Shown piece by piece: positions 42,992 to 52,952 of a DNA stretch of 64,000 nucleotides; within the stretch, counting starts at the first letter, position 1; every line of letters begins with the position of its first letter. Origin of the DNA: Sipunculus nudus. Its lineage: Eukaryota; Annelida; Sipuncula; Golfingiida; Sipunculidae. The stretch covers positions 77,600,643-77,664,642 of the forward strand of contig CM049307.1 in the NCBI GenBank assembly GCA_026874595.1. Direction: 5' to 3'. Both the position numbers and the translations under genes were made by a program. The notes under the pieces are model-generated. The model did not search any database. It saw nothing but the letters and a program-made list of their open reading frames with translations, and was not told the origin of the DNA.

Positions 42992-45556
42992 TCAGGATAA
43001 GAAAAACTTTATTGTGCCTCGGATAAGTTTCCGGCATGTCGGGCAATTCCTAATGTCTGATGCACAACCCATACATGATACAATATGTCCGCATGGCAAG
43101 AAAATGATTTGACGAATTTGGTCCAAACAGATTACACACATAGTCTTGTCTTGTAACAACTGCTTTTCTTGTATCAGGGCATCCACATCTGAAATTAACA
43201 ACACACGAACTGATTGTAATGCAAAGCGATGTATACCTTAAATAACCGTTATGTAATCATAGAAATCAGCATACGACTGTAATCTACAACGTTATATTAC
43301 GGACACCGATCTATATTTGTTACATATACATACTTCAGCAAATACAATGCTTTGTTCACTGTCATTCAAATGAGGACGTAATTGCCATTGTGTGTGTGTG
43401 TGTGTGTGTAATGAAATGACCGTATCGTTGAATTGACCAAATGATTACTTTGTTTGTTTGTAGGTCCACCGTCACTCCCGTTTGACTGCTGCATTTCGCC
43501 AACGAGCGGTTTCTCTTCCGCTTCACGTGCGGCTGGAGTGCTGGCAGCAGATGTTTCATATGAATCCATCACAGCAGCTAGTAAACATTCAGCGGATTCA
43601 AACGCCTGCCCTGTCGTACGTAGCTTGTTTTCTATGACGGACGCCACTCTGTCACGGGGAATCCCCGTTTTGAGGACTAACTGGACTCTGTCCGTGCTCA
43701 TTTGTGCCGCCAGGTGTCGGGGGTCGTACTCTGATGTCGGCCATTTGAAACAGCACACAATATATGATAATATATGTGAATGAGTCCGAACGACGTGTTG
43801 AATATCAATACGTTTCTGAGAATATTTATAATGTGGACAATGAAGCTACACCTCACAAATTATTACCAGTATGAATATGCATGATATCAACACAGAATAT
43901 CAATGGCTCCGATCTCACTTGCCAAACAACGTATCTCAACAGTATAACGGCTTGGGTATTATGGCTCTGATCAGAAAGAGTCCTAAAATCTAGCCGAGAC
44001 GTATTAATGACTATATGAAACATTTGATATGTATGTGAAAGTGAAACGGAAAATAAGTTTTTCATCACATGACTGGACAGCTCTTGCATAAAAATATCAG
44101 TCATTGTGTGAATATACTGACATGACATAAGTCCTGAACAGAAATATAACGTAATGTTACATATTTGGCATATATTATATATATGTTCTGACCTTAGAAA
44201 CTCAAGTACAACATTAACAGCAAAACCACATACCTGATCGTTCGGGCGTTTCGCTCCTGCTTTCTAAGTAACGTTTGGTCCTAACTTTGGCGTTGGTACC
44301 CTGTAACAGATTCATAATATGTTTGTGTACACACGTCATCACGAATATTTCCTTATATAGTGATACAAAGTGGTTTCGTATGTTCATATCTTAAACAAAA
44401 CGCATTACTGAATATATTGTATTGACTGTCGTTAAAGGATAATGCGTGTCTGATGCTTTTTCTGTGTGATCATGTAAAATGTGTGTGATAAGTAAAGAAT
44501 AATCACCAATGTCTCGCTTTTAACCATAGTTGCATTTCTGTTTGCCTCGTGAATGAATTCAGGTCCTTTGGACTGCATAACAAAACCACATTTTGGGAAC
44601 CAACGTGCATGCTCAGCCCATGGTTCATCTCCCGGTTCCCAGGCACGAAGCCCTCCATCACAGTAAAAACACCGGCAACAATCATGTTCACCTGCAACAC
44701 AAAATACGTATCATCTGTTATGAACATAAATGCGTATCACATTAATTAATACATACCACTGTAATCAGTGACCGAAGTATTATCTTCTGTTGCAAAAAAA
44801 AAAGAATCAATACGCGTCTCATAATTATTCATCTGAAATTGTTTCTTGGTCATGTGCCAAACAATATACAGTTATCGTCTCACAGCCTGCAAATGCAGGA
44901 TAGAACCGTTTCCAATGACTGATGCGATATCTACAGACATATTACATTTTATACGAGATGATATACTCCGTTGGTCGGACTTACAAGAACGAACTAAAAC
45001 AATCAAACACGTTTATTTAGGTGAAAGAAATGGTGTCGTTTTCTAACTACAAATGTAGCGAGCATGTATTACCTGTGTAGTAAAACCCGGCTTCGGCCAG
45101 TGATTCGGGAGTCTGTTCTTTACCCACTGGCCATTCACGGAACGTCGCTAGTCTGTTTTGCTCTGTAGCCAGTCTTGGCCTTCGAGGTCTCTTTGTAATT
45201 ATGCCCAACCGTTCCTTCAGGATATCCTTGTAGAAAGACGTTCCTCCAGTTTTGTTTGCAAGGATCGGGCTATTGTCGTCAGGAAGTGGTACGTTATTCG
45301 TTGGTTCCCCGCGAACAAACGCACACCGGTCTCCGTAATACCGGAAATGTTCCTCGTCTGGATCATCCCCTGTCTCCCAACCCATCATGGCACCTTGACA
45401 GAAGGCACATTTTACTTTATCACGTGGTCCGACAAAGTATAAACCCGCCGCCGACATCAGCCTCGGCTCGATCAAGTCCCTTTTCGGCCATTGACGGTAG
45501 CTATCCAGTCTGTTTTTTTCAATCCACATCGCCGAAGCCCCTAGCCGTTCGCCCAT
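42992..45556 (-). CDS. inhibitor of apoptosis, BIR-BIR-UBA-RING, five exons
   Basis: Exons read 45556-45073, 44691-44507, 44300-44234, 43730-43449 and 43188-42992. All introns are GT-AG and all phases agree, giving 404 residues. BIR1 (about 15-82) shows R..SY..WP, GLYFVG, C-x2-C, GDDP..EH and a final C. BIR2 (about 130-205) is split by intron 1 and shows [36 protein letters not shown]. Exon 4 encodes a UBA domain of the cIAP/XIAP type ([19 protein letters not shown]). The last exon encodes the canonical IAP RING ([36 protein letters not shown]). IAPs block caspases through BIRs and ubiquitinate partners through the RING. Introns split domains in an animal-like way, which is unusual for a virus gene and argues for capture of genomic DNA or for host origin. 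Confidence 0.93.
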
Positions 45557-46036
45557 TTTGTCTATGAGCGTTTTCAGATGACTTTCACTATATGCATTTT
45601 GGCCATACGAAATAGCTCTTTCTAGGTTTTTATATTATGCAACGTCACTCTCGCAGTGCCCGCGTCCCTGCACTATCTGTTTCAACCGATGCCGATGTGT
45701 ATATAACTGTATCTGAAGTGGAGTATTAGTTCGGTCACATGACTACGGGTACAACGTATTAACTCGGAGTACCACGTAGTCGTATGTTTACAGCAGCTCT
45801 TTGCAGATCAAACAGAGCAGACAGTAATGCATGTCGGACTCTATATATATAGGCCGCGTGCTGTTCCGCATAGGATCCTATTACAAATACACTGTGAAAC
45901 TGATACCACAATGTATTATATTGGACGAAAGCTGACACACGTTATCTTGCGATACTACATCATATTCAAGATTCCGATGTCCCAGCACCTGTACCGACCA
46001 ATCAGCAGGCAGTGAGTCATACCTGTCCTATCACAA

Positions 46037-46047
46037 TGTGTATATAA
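46037..46047 (+). promoter_or_regulatory. TATA box of the CARD gene at 46145
   Basis: GTATATAATTT about 100 bases before the ATG, with no intervening ATG in the leader. Confidence 0.55.
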
Positions 46048-46144
46048 TTTATGGCGTGTGCTTACCCTCATTCAGTCACAACCGCACTCCCACAACGTGG
46101 CACCTCACGACTGACTGGTGTCTACCGCTGATTGCAAGGACAGG

Positions 46145-46942
46145 ATGTCTGCGTCTTGGGCAGAAGTGTTCAGACGATGCCGCCCAGAGTTGTTGGCTAA
46201 CCTGACGGTGGACGAGATGTTATGTGCTATCCTGAAGAGCAGAAACGTGTTGTCACAGTACCACGCTTACGCACGTAACACCACCCCTTTTGCAAAAGCA
46301 ACATCCTTGATCGACCATATATCAAAGAACGACAGTCATGTGAAACATTTCATCACTGCTCTTAAGGAAACAGGGCAGCCGCACGTGGCTCTCTTGTTGG
46401 AAAAGCAAAAGCGGAAATGCGAGGAAGAGGCGAAGCAGAGATGTAAAGAACAGACAAGACAGTGGTGGGAGGAACTGGTACCACCAAATGGCGCACAAGC
46501 CCACCGACAGGCCGACCCATGCGGTGGTCCCGATTGGACAGGCCTGTTTGCGTTCTTGTCTTGCTCAGATCAACACGACAACGCTCCGTTCGATCAAAAC
46601 AAAGACAGGAAGTTCAAAGAAAAGATTGTGCCGCTGTTTCGAATCTTGGCACAGATACTGAACTCAATGAACGACAAGTTGCTCTTCATGATGACGTGTG
46701 TGTCAGCAAAAATCGTCAAGATGGCAGAATGGCACCAGATATGGGAGCAGACAGACAATGACACAGCCAACAGTTTGCTACAAGCTTTGGAGGGAGAAAC
46801 ATACGTGCAATGGAACTACTTCAGCCTGATATGCCGTACAGCAGACTTGAAGGCCGCCGCATACATCATCGACGACGCCTTGACGACAGCTGGAGTTACA
46901 TCGCTCTACTCCATCATGGTTTCGGGATCCCCGTGCGGGTAG
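46145..46942 (+). CDS. CARD protein resembling the caspase-9 CARD
   Basis: A 265-residue protein; the frame extends upstream only through a GTG. Residues about 5-95 match the CARD pattern of caspase-9/CED-3 type: VFRRCRPELLANLTVDEMLCAILK for helices 1-2, NVLS for the short loop, then a TSLIDHISK helix, and FITALKETGQPHVALLL for helices 5-6 (compare CLEDTGQ..LA..L). A charged helix with KRKCEEEAKQRCKEQ follows. The C-terminal 130 residues are helical and could be a second death-fold domain, but that is unclear. There is no caspase catalytic His/Cys. The likely action is competition for CARD-CARD contacts in apoptosome-like complexes. Confidence 0.82.
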   Translation: MSASWAEVFRRCRPELLANLTVDEMLCAILKSRNVLSQYHAYARNTTPFAKATSLIDHISKNDSHVKHFITALKETGQPHVALLLEKQKRKCEEEAKQRCKEQTRQWWEELVPPNGAQAHRQADPCGGPDWTGLFAFLSCSDQHDNAPFDQNKDRKFKEKIVPLFRILAQILNSMNDKLLFMMTCVSAKIVKMAEWHQIWEQTDNDTANSLLQALEGETYVQWNYFSLICRTADLKAAAYIIDDALTTAGVTSLYSIMVSGSPCG

Positions 46943-47456
46943 AAAAAACAAGGGAAGTCGCAAGGACCTTCACTGTGTATATACCGTTTTGTAGCACTGT
47001 ATCATTGAACTTATATCTGCTTTATCACTAGTATCCGACTCTAGTCAGACTAAAGGATTTCGTTTTTGGTATACTGTAATGACGCCGGATTCTGGTTTAT
47101 ATTTTTTCCAGTTATCGGTATGACGTATGTAGACGTCAAGTTTCGTGTGGTCACACATACGACGACCGTGTACGGACTATCAAGATCTGCATGCGTATTT
47201 TTTTCGATTTGGTTGTATTATGGATATGACTGGAATGTATAAATATCACATGTAACTTAAATGATCTGATTTCTTGTTTTGTTTTATCATACCAGACCTT
47301 CCATAAAAACACTCACACATTTAATACACAAAGATGCACAAGACGCAATACTCTCCTCAACGTAACATTTTAATACATCGGCCAATACAGTACATACGAC
47401 ATACGCTAGTTACAAACGGCAAACATACATTCTTCAAAAGAAAGGTATCTGATTAA
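46943..47456. other. spacer
   Basis: No gene or strong repeat. Convergent gene ends. Confidence 0.4.
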
Positions 47457-48776
47457 CTAATAAAAACGTATGCAAAGGCTACCATCATCGCTGGATGAAG
47501 AAGACGATGTGCGTGTACCGCCGATGTCCAAAGAAGAGTCAGAAGACCTTCGATCCGTGTAATAAGTAGCAGGTGGGTCTCTCCTGAATACTTCATTGTC
47601 GTCAATGGAACTGGCCAGAGACGAATAAGGACACGATACGTCGTCATCCTCGCTGGTCAGAACAGAGTCTGGAGACCGTGGTTCAGTGTCAGGAGAAGCA
47701 GGGGGGTCTGTGTATCTGATTACTTCTCTAGTCAAAGCATCCATATCATTGGCGAAATCCTGACCGGTGTCGTCATTATCGCTGGCCTGAGACATGTAAC
47801 GAGACGATATGTTATCACCGTCGCTGGCCAAAAAGGAGTAAGGAGACCGTGGTTCCGTGTCAGGAGAGGCAGGGGGGTCTGTGTACCTGATAACTCCATC
47901 ACTCATAGCATTCCTCACATTGGCGAAATCATGACCGGTGTCGTCATTATCGCTGGCCTGGGACATGTAACGAGACGATATGTTATCATCGTCGCTGGAC
48001 AGAAAGGAGTAAGGAGACCGCGGTTCCGCGTCTGGAGAGGCAGGGGGGTCTGTGTACCTGATAACTCCATCACTCATAGCATTCCTCACATTGGCGAAAT
48101 CATAAACATCGCCGTCATCGCCACTGGCCATCTCAACACTATCATTCTCATTGACGCCCAAAGCACTCTGTGTGTCGCTGTCATATGCACCTTCACCATA
48201 CATAACGAAGTTGGTTCCACTCATCATTCGCTCGCACTCAAGACTAAGTGCAACGTTGGGTATATATCGCACAAGCCTTTTCCATTCCGACTTGTTCAAA
48301 GTCACACATACTTTTTGAGTGACGACACCGTTTTCGGTGTCAACGTACTTGAATGTTACCTCGTAGTTATCAGAGCCATGTGGACATTGCTTGGCGTACA
48401 TGGTCAACCGTTTTCCGCGATACTCTTCCAGGATCAGTTTCACCTGATTATGAACCGCTATTGCTCGTGTAAACTCGGCTGCGCGACCTGATAACTGCTT
48501 CCACGCGATATGACTGAAGTAGATCACACGGCGCTCAAACCCAGGTGCAAGGCCTTTCACAAGGAAGATACCCTGCTGATCAATATACAACCCCGCACGG
48601 TCATCACACTCACGAACGCCTTCGTCCGAAATGGTTTGCCAGAGAGGTACCGTCCACATGTCATGGCCAGTAGAACCAGCTGTCAGGTTGATCGGTATCC
48701 GAACTGTATACACGTTCATATAGGTGTCACCTGAACCATCGGTGGTCCGTTCACTTTCACTGTCCCGGTCATCCAT
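47457..48776 (-). CDS. acidic protein with three tandem 55-60 residue repeats
   Basis: A 439-residue protein from the ATG at 48776. The first 215 residues look globular (a beta-rich domain with YTVRIPINL, LYIDQQGIFLVKGLAPGF, CVTLNKSEWKRLVRYIP). Residues about 230-400 hold three repeats, each with DFANVRNAMSDGVIRYTDPP (or a variant), ASPD.EPRSPYSFL and an Asp/Ser run. A Ser-rich acidic tail follows. The repeats offer many SP and acidic Ser phosphorylation sites and suggest a disordered docking region. It is placed between two CARD genes. No family is recognised. Confidence 0.82.
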   Translation of the reverse strand: MDDRDSESERTTDGSGDTYMNVYTVRIPINLTAGSTGHDMWTVPLWQTISDEGVRECDDRAGLYIDQQGIFLVKGLAPGFERRVIYFSHIAWKQLSGRAAEFTRAIAVHNQVKLILEEYRGKRLTMYAKQCPHGSDNYEVTFKYVDTENGVVTQKVCVTLNKSEWKRLVRYIPNVALSLECERMMSGTNFVMYGEGAYDSDTQSALGVNENDSVEMASGDDGDVYDFANVRNAMSDGVIRYTDPPASPDAEPRSPYSFLSSDDDNISSRYMSQASDNDDTGHDFANVRNAMSDGVIRYTDPPASPDTEPRSPYSFLASDGDNISSRYMSQASDNDDTGQDFANDMDALTREVIRYTDPPASPDTEPRSPDSVLTSEDDDVSCPYSSLASSIDDNEVFRRDPPATYYTDRRSSDSSLDIGGTRTSSSSSSDDGSLCIRFY

Positions 48777-49243
48777 CACGGGCCCTTCTAATGAATGTTG
48801 TTACATGAAATCGGGTCGGACTATGCGATACTGGCTGTACGTATGGCTACAGGTACGTTGTACGATGTGTTACTCGGTGTACACACACACGCACAAATGA
48901 GTATATCGAAAATATATCCCCATACAAATACTGTTTACAGCTCCATTGGGTACCAGTGACATTCAGACACTGAAAACACACACACATATTCGAACACACA
49001 CATACGACACAAGACGAAAGGTAATGAAGACAGACAAATAAAATCAGGTTTGTTACCATTATACATAAGGTTTATTGTCAAAAGCCGTACATGTCTATTA
49101 AGCAGTTATGTGTGTGTATATATATATATATGAATCATACATACATGTTTTTACAAATGAAAAAGTGTACAGGTCTAATCATATTACTAGTTGCTAAAAC
49201 ACCAACGTCATCAAAGTTCTCAATCAGAATGCATCTGTATCGT
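48777..49243. other. spacer with (TA)n and CA-rich simple repeats
   Basis: (TA)n near 49118-49132, CA-rich runs at 48880-48900 and 48975-49000. No gene. Confidence 0.45.
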
Positions 49244-49897
49244 TTACATATAGCAATCTATGACATCCTCCAGGGGGCAACGGCACCTGACACATGTTTT
49301 ATCGTCCTTCGCTATAATATGCCACGCGCATTGGAAACAGCAGACGAAGTGACCGCATGGAACAAACACCGTCTTCCTTTTATTCTCCATGCACACTATA
49401 CAACAACTGAGCTCTGACCCGGATTCGTCACGAACGTCCTGTCCCCGTTTTTTATTGAGCATGTCCCGTGTGATCTGCCACCGTCCGACACGAGATATGT
49501 TCTGCGCTTGGGAGAGATGACCCTTCAGCCGATGCACGGTATCGTTGATACGCGAAGCTGCCTCATGATTCAGAGAGGAGAGAAGAACCGTGCGCGCCTC
49601 GCACTGACCATGAGAGCCAAGCAAGTTGATAAACGCGAGGAGATGCCGTAGACCCCGCCTTTTGAGGACGGACAGCAATTCATCGTTCTTCTGTGAATTG
49701 GTCGGCCTTGCCTGTATGCTTTCCACATGCTCTTGAAGCAAAATGTTGTTTTGCAGCAGGGCGACCAGAAGCTTCTCGTTTGGGTCCAGCGTGTTCTGTA
49801 AATGGATTGCAGCAGAATTGATCACGTCTGCGACAGGAACCGACGGATGGTTTGACATGTAAGCACTTACATCCAATTGACATTCCTTGTCAGTCAT
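49244..49897 (-). CDS. CARD-RING protein
   Basis: A 217-residue protein from the ATG at 49897. Residues about 1-25 match the pre-CARD motif of the neighbours (YMSNHPSVPVADVI). Residues about 27-110 are a CARD (LDPNEKLLVALLQNNILLQEHVESI ... LLSVLKRRGLRHLLAFINLL). The C-terminal RING (about 168-217) shows CCIVCMENKRKTVFVPCGHFVCCFQC and C-x2-C, like the IAP RING. CARD-RING equals the C-terminal part of vertebrate cIAP proteins, here without BIR domains. Expected role: a ubiquitin ligase recruited to CARD-bearing host proteins. A TATAAG element lies about 85 bases upstream. Confidence 0.88.
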   Translation of the reverse strand: MTDKECQLDVSAYMSNHPSVPVADVINSAAIHLQNTLDPNEKLLVALLQNNILLQEHVESIQARPTNSQKNDELLSVLKRRGLRHLLAFINLLGSHGQCEARTVLLSSLNHEAASRINDTVHRLKGHLSQAQNISRVGRWQITRDMLNKKRGQDVRDESGSELSCCIVCMENKRKTVFVPCGHFVCCFQCAWHIIAKDDKTCVRCRCPLEDVIDCYM

Positions 49898-50230
49898 GTT
49901 TGTGTTGCAGGCGATCCGGAACACGGTTAGCTCACATCAAATGCGTCGGGTGAAATAAGCCAGGAGACTCGCACAGGCGCCTCTTATACGTGCAAGTGAA
50001 CGGAAGGTAGGTACAATCCTTTTTGATTTTTTTGGTGCTGCATGCGTAGTCCTAGGTAACGTTTTGTGTTATGGCGTATCACGTGATTCACGCAGGTTAG
50101 TGATATAATACTGAGTCACTGTACACACAATAAATATACGTGTTTTCCTTGCGCATGATATCGATGGTCGTTATCATGTATAGGCAGATGTAGACACAAT
50201 CCTAAGCCTTTCTTGACCCGTCTGTTTGCA
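49898..50230. other. spacer
   Basis: Promoter region of the CARD-RING gene at its right neighbour's 3' end. A TATAAG element lies near 49983. Nothing else is seen. Confidence 0.4.
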
Positions 50231-50641
50231 CTAACGATAGCTGCAATATGTACGTGTGCAAAGAGCTCCACTTGACGACATTCTTGCTGCAATTTCACGC
50301 GTACATGCTTCAAAATTAAGAGCGCTCACTAGCTTGGAGTGCGCCACATTATTATCAAATATTTGCAACAAGTTGATAAATGTTACCAGTCTCTGAACGT
50401 CCCAATGCTCGAGTATACACAGCAGCTCCCCGTTCCTCTCGATAGACGTCTCCTTCGCTTTGATACGATCCGCTTGAACAGAGTCGATTAGGCCTCTGTT
50501 GACCATGACGTCATACAGCAACACATCGACATCAAGAGAGGTAACCAACTGAGGACGTATGTCACCGATAATGCTTCCGCCCGTGATCGGGGGTTGTATA
50601 GACAAGTAATATTCCATTGGCTCTACATCTCCGCTGTACAT
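50231..50641 (-). CDS. CARD-only protein 1
   Basis: A 136-residue protein from the ATG at 50641 (MYSGDVEP); a longer frame would run through the promoter. Residues about 9-27 form the shared pre-CARD motif (EYYLSIQPPITGGSIIGDI). Residues about 28-110 are a CARD (PQLVTSLDVDVLLYDVMVNRGLI, AKETSIERNGELLCILEHWDV, LVTFINLLQIFDN). The tail is short and Cys-rich. TATAAAT at about 50715-50720 lies some 75 bases upstream. A single-domain CARD cannot signal alone, so a decoy (dominant-negative) role is inferred, as for human CARD-only proteins. Confidence 0.85.
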   Translation of the reverse strand: MYSGDVEPMEYYLSIQPPITGGSIIGDIRPQLVTSLDVDVLLYDVMVNRGLIDSVQADRIKAKETSIERNGELLCILEHWDVQRLVTFINLLQIFDNNVAHSKLVSALNFEACTREIAARMSSSGALCTRTYCSYR

Positions 50642-50773
50642 GATGTATCCGTAAGGAGTTCTGTTCAGTACGGTGGTTGGCAATGAAATGATGCATTTAT
50701 ACAGCAACTGTCTATTTATATGTGTGCCCCTCCCCATATCCACACATCCACATCCTTGACCCATCTGTTTGCA

Positions 50774-51160
50774 CTAACGATGGCAGCATAATGGACATGT
50801 GCAAAAGGCTCTTTTGCGCCTATCTGCTTCCAAATTAAGAGCGTACATTAGTCTGGAGTGCGCCACCTTATTATCAAATATTTTCAACAAACTGATAAAT
50901 TTTACCAGTCTCTTCACGTCCCAATGCTCGAGTACACACAGCAGCTCCCCGTTCCTCTCGATAGACGTCTCCTTCGCTTTGATACGATCCGCTTGAACAG
51001 AGTTGATTAGGCCTCTGTTGACCATGACGTCATACAGCAACACGTCGACATAAAGAGAGGTAACCAACTGAGGACGTATGTCACCGATAATGCTTCCGCC
51101 CGCGATCGGGGGTTGTATAGACAAGTAATATTCCATTGGCTTTAAATGTCCGCTGTACAT
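50774..51160 (-). CDS. CARD-only protein 2
   Basis: A 128-residue protein, nearly identical to CARD-only 1 through the pre-CARD motif and most of the CARD. It differs in helix 4-6 residues (KRLVKFISLLKIFDNKVAH) and has a different tail (CTCPLCCHR). The promoter with TATAAAT at 51235-51240 is duplicated with it. It belongs to a tandem triplication with a unit of about 0.53 kb. Confidence 0.85.
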   Translation of the reverse strand: MYSGHLKPMEYYLSIQPPIAGGSIIGDIRPQLVTSLYVDVLLYDVMVNRGLINSVQADRIKAKETSIERNGELLCVLEHWDVKRLVKFISLLKIFDNKVAHSRLMYALNLEADRRKRAFCTCPLCCHR

Positions 51161-51331
51161 GATGTATCCGTAAACGAGTCCTGTTCAGTACGGTGGTTGG
51201 CAACGAAATGATGCATTTATACAGCAACTGTCTATTTATATGTGTGCCCCTCCCCATATCCAGATCCTTGACCCGTCTGTTTGCACTAACTATGGCTGCA
51301 ATATTGTACGAGTGCCAAGGACTCCATTTTA

Positions 51332-51700
51332 CTAGTTCTTTGATGCAAGGTTGCGCGTACATGCTTCACAGTTAAGAGCGGCCAGTAGTAGGAAGTGCGC
51401 CACCCTATTACCAAACATGTTCAACAAGCTGATAAATATTACCAGTTTCTCAACGTCCCAATGCTCGAGTATACACAGCAGCTCCTCGTTCCTCTCGACA
51501 GACGTCTCCTTCGCTTTGAGACGACCCGCTTGGTCAGAGTCGATAAGGCTTTTGTAGAGCATGGTGTCAACCAACAGCACGTGGACATCAAGAGTGGCAA
51601 CCAACCGGCCACGTAGTGTACCGATAATGCTTTCGCCCGTGATCGGAGGTTGTATTGACAAGTAATATTCAGGTGGCTGCATCACATCTTGGAAGTACAT
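51332..51700 (-). CDS. CARD-only protein 3
   Basis: A 122-residue protein, the most divergent of the three tandem copies (start MYFQDVMQPPEYYL; CARD with LVATLDVHVLLVDTMLYKSLI and LVIFISLLNMFGN). It ends shortly after the CARD. Its promoter copy has TATAAAT at 51775-51780 and the same leader sequence. Presumed CARD decoy. Confidence 0.83.
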   Translation of the reverse strand: MYFQDVMQPPEYYLSIQPPITGESIIGTLRGRLVATLDVHVLLVDTMLYKSLIDSDQAGRLKAKETSVERNEELLCILEHWDVEKLVIFISLLNMFGNRVAHFLLLAALNCEACTRNLASKN

Positions 51701-51878
51701 GATGTATCCGTAAACGAGTCCTGTTCAGTACGGTGGTTGGCAACGAAATGATGCATTTATACAGCAACCGCTTATTTATATGTGTGCCCATAGCCCCCGC
51801 ATCCTACACTAAAAAAGCATAAAAAACGTTTTGACAATCCATACTGTAAGATACGATGACATGCGCCAACTGGCATTC

Positions 51879-52325
51879 TTATCCTTTTTTCGAACCGCCC
51901 GTTTGCACAGACGACGGCTGTAAAATGGTATGTGTACCGATGACGCCAGTCGGGGAGAAGCTACATCCGTCAGCAAAGCGCTTCCATGCTGCTCGATTCA
52001 GACATTTCACGAGCACGACGTGCGGCCCGGACCGGTTGCAGGTTTTGAGCAACTCGATAAACGTGACAACTTGTTCAAGCCCCAACTCCATGATGATAAA
52101 CAGCAGCATCTTGTTCTGATCGATGACGGTATCTTCCCCGGTGATACGTGCGGCTTCGTCCTGACTTATAAGACCTTTCTGGAGCAGAGTGTCAATCAGC
52201 CAAGGATCGACGTCCAGGCTGGTCACCAACGTGCGCCACTGTGGCCGGAGGATGCTCGCGCTCGAAATCTCAGGTCTGACAGACAAGTAAAAATTCAATG
52301 GCTGCAACGTATCGACCCGGCCCAT
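51879..52325 (-). CDS. CARD-only protein 4
   Basis: A 148-residue protein from the ATG at 52325 (MGRVDTLQPLNFYLSVRP). It has the pre-CARD motif, then a CARD (RTLVTSLDVDPWLIDTLLQKGLI, ITGEDTVIDQNKMLLFIIMELGLEQVVTFIELLKTCN) and a short Gly/Ser tail. It is closer in the pre-CARD motif to the CARD-CARD-RING protein upstream than to the triplicated copies, which suggests an older duplication step. Confidence 0.84.
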   Translation of the reverse strand: MGRVDTLQPLNFYLSVRPEISSASILRPQWRTLVTSLDVDPWLIDTLLQKGLISQDEAARITGEDTVIDQNKMLLFIIMELGLEQVVTFIELLKTCNRSGPHVVLVKCLNRAAWKRFADGCSFSPTGVIGTHTILQPSSVQTGGSKKG

Positions 52326-52952
52326 GGTGTATCGGTTAAACACTCCCGTGCAGTACGGCGGTCGGCGATGAAATGATGGATGGATACAGCGACCGGTACT
52401 TTTGTAACCACGCCACAAGCAATGACATATAAAAGGACATATAAAATGAAACAGAACGGGATTCGACACACACGTTTGAAGTACCAAATCATTACCCCCA
52501 TGGAGTTACGCCACATGATAGTCGGGAGGTCGGAGGCTGATTGCATCACACAGAACAGAACATCATACAGAACGCAGTACGAATATACAAACATCACAAC
52601 GACACACTGACACACACGCACCTAACCGGGAGAGCGTTCAGAACAGGTTCCCCACATCCGTCATACAGTACACGTTGTACAGAAGAACACGTTTAAATAT
52701 ATACACTACATTTTATTCATTTGTTATTCATTTATACAATAACAAAGGTGCGATTACGAAACACAAATGCGCAAAGTAAGATATATACACAAGTTTGAAT
52801 CATCAATAAAGAACGTGTCAACGTATGTATGTTATAGAGAGTATCAATACAAAAACAGTTCACTTATCGTATATACAGGTACTTACGCGTTTCACTGTGT
52901 GAGCTGGGGCAGGGGAAGCAAAAAGAGTTCCTTATGGTACGTCCTGTTAGGT
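52326..52952. other. spacer
   Basis: AT-rich 3' region. A TTTATT-rich stretch near 52711-52730 gives minus-strand AATAAA signals. No gene. Confidence 0.4.

Noticed and set aside
46145-46942. Caspase gene
   Set aside because: Only the CARD is present. No catalytic His or QAC(R/Q)G-like motif is seen.
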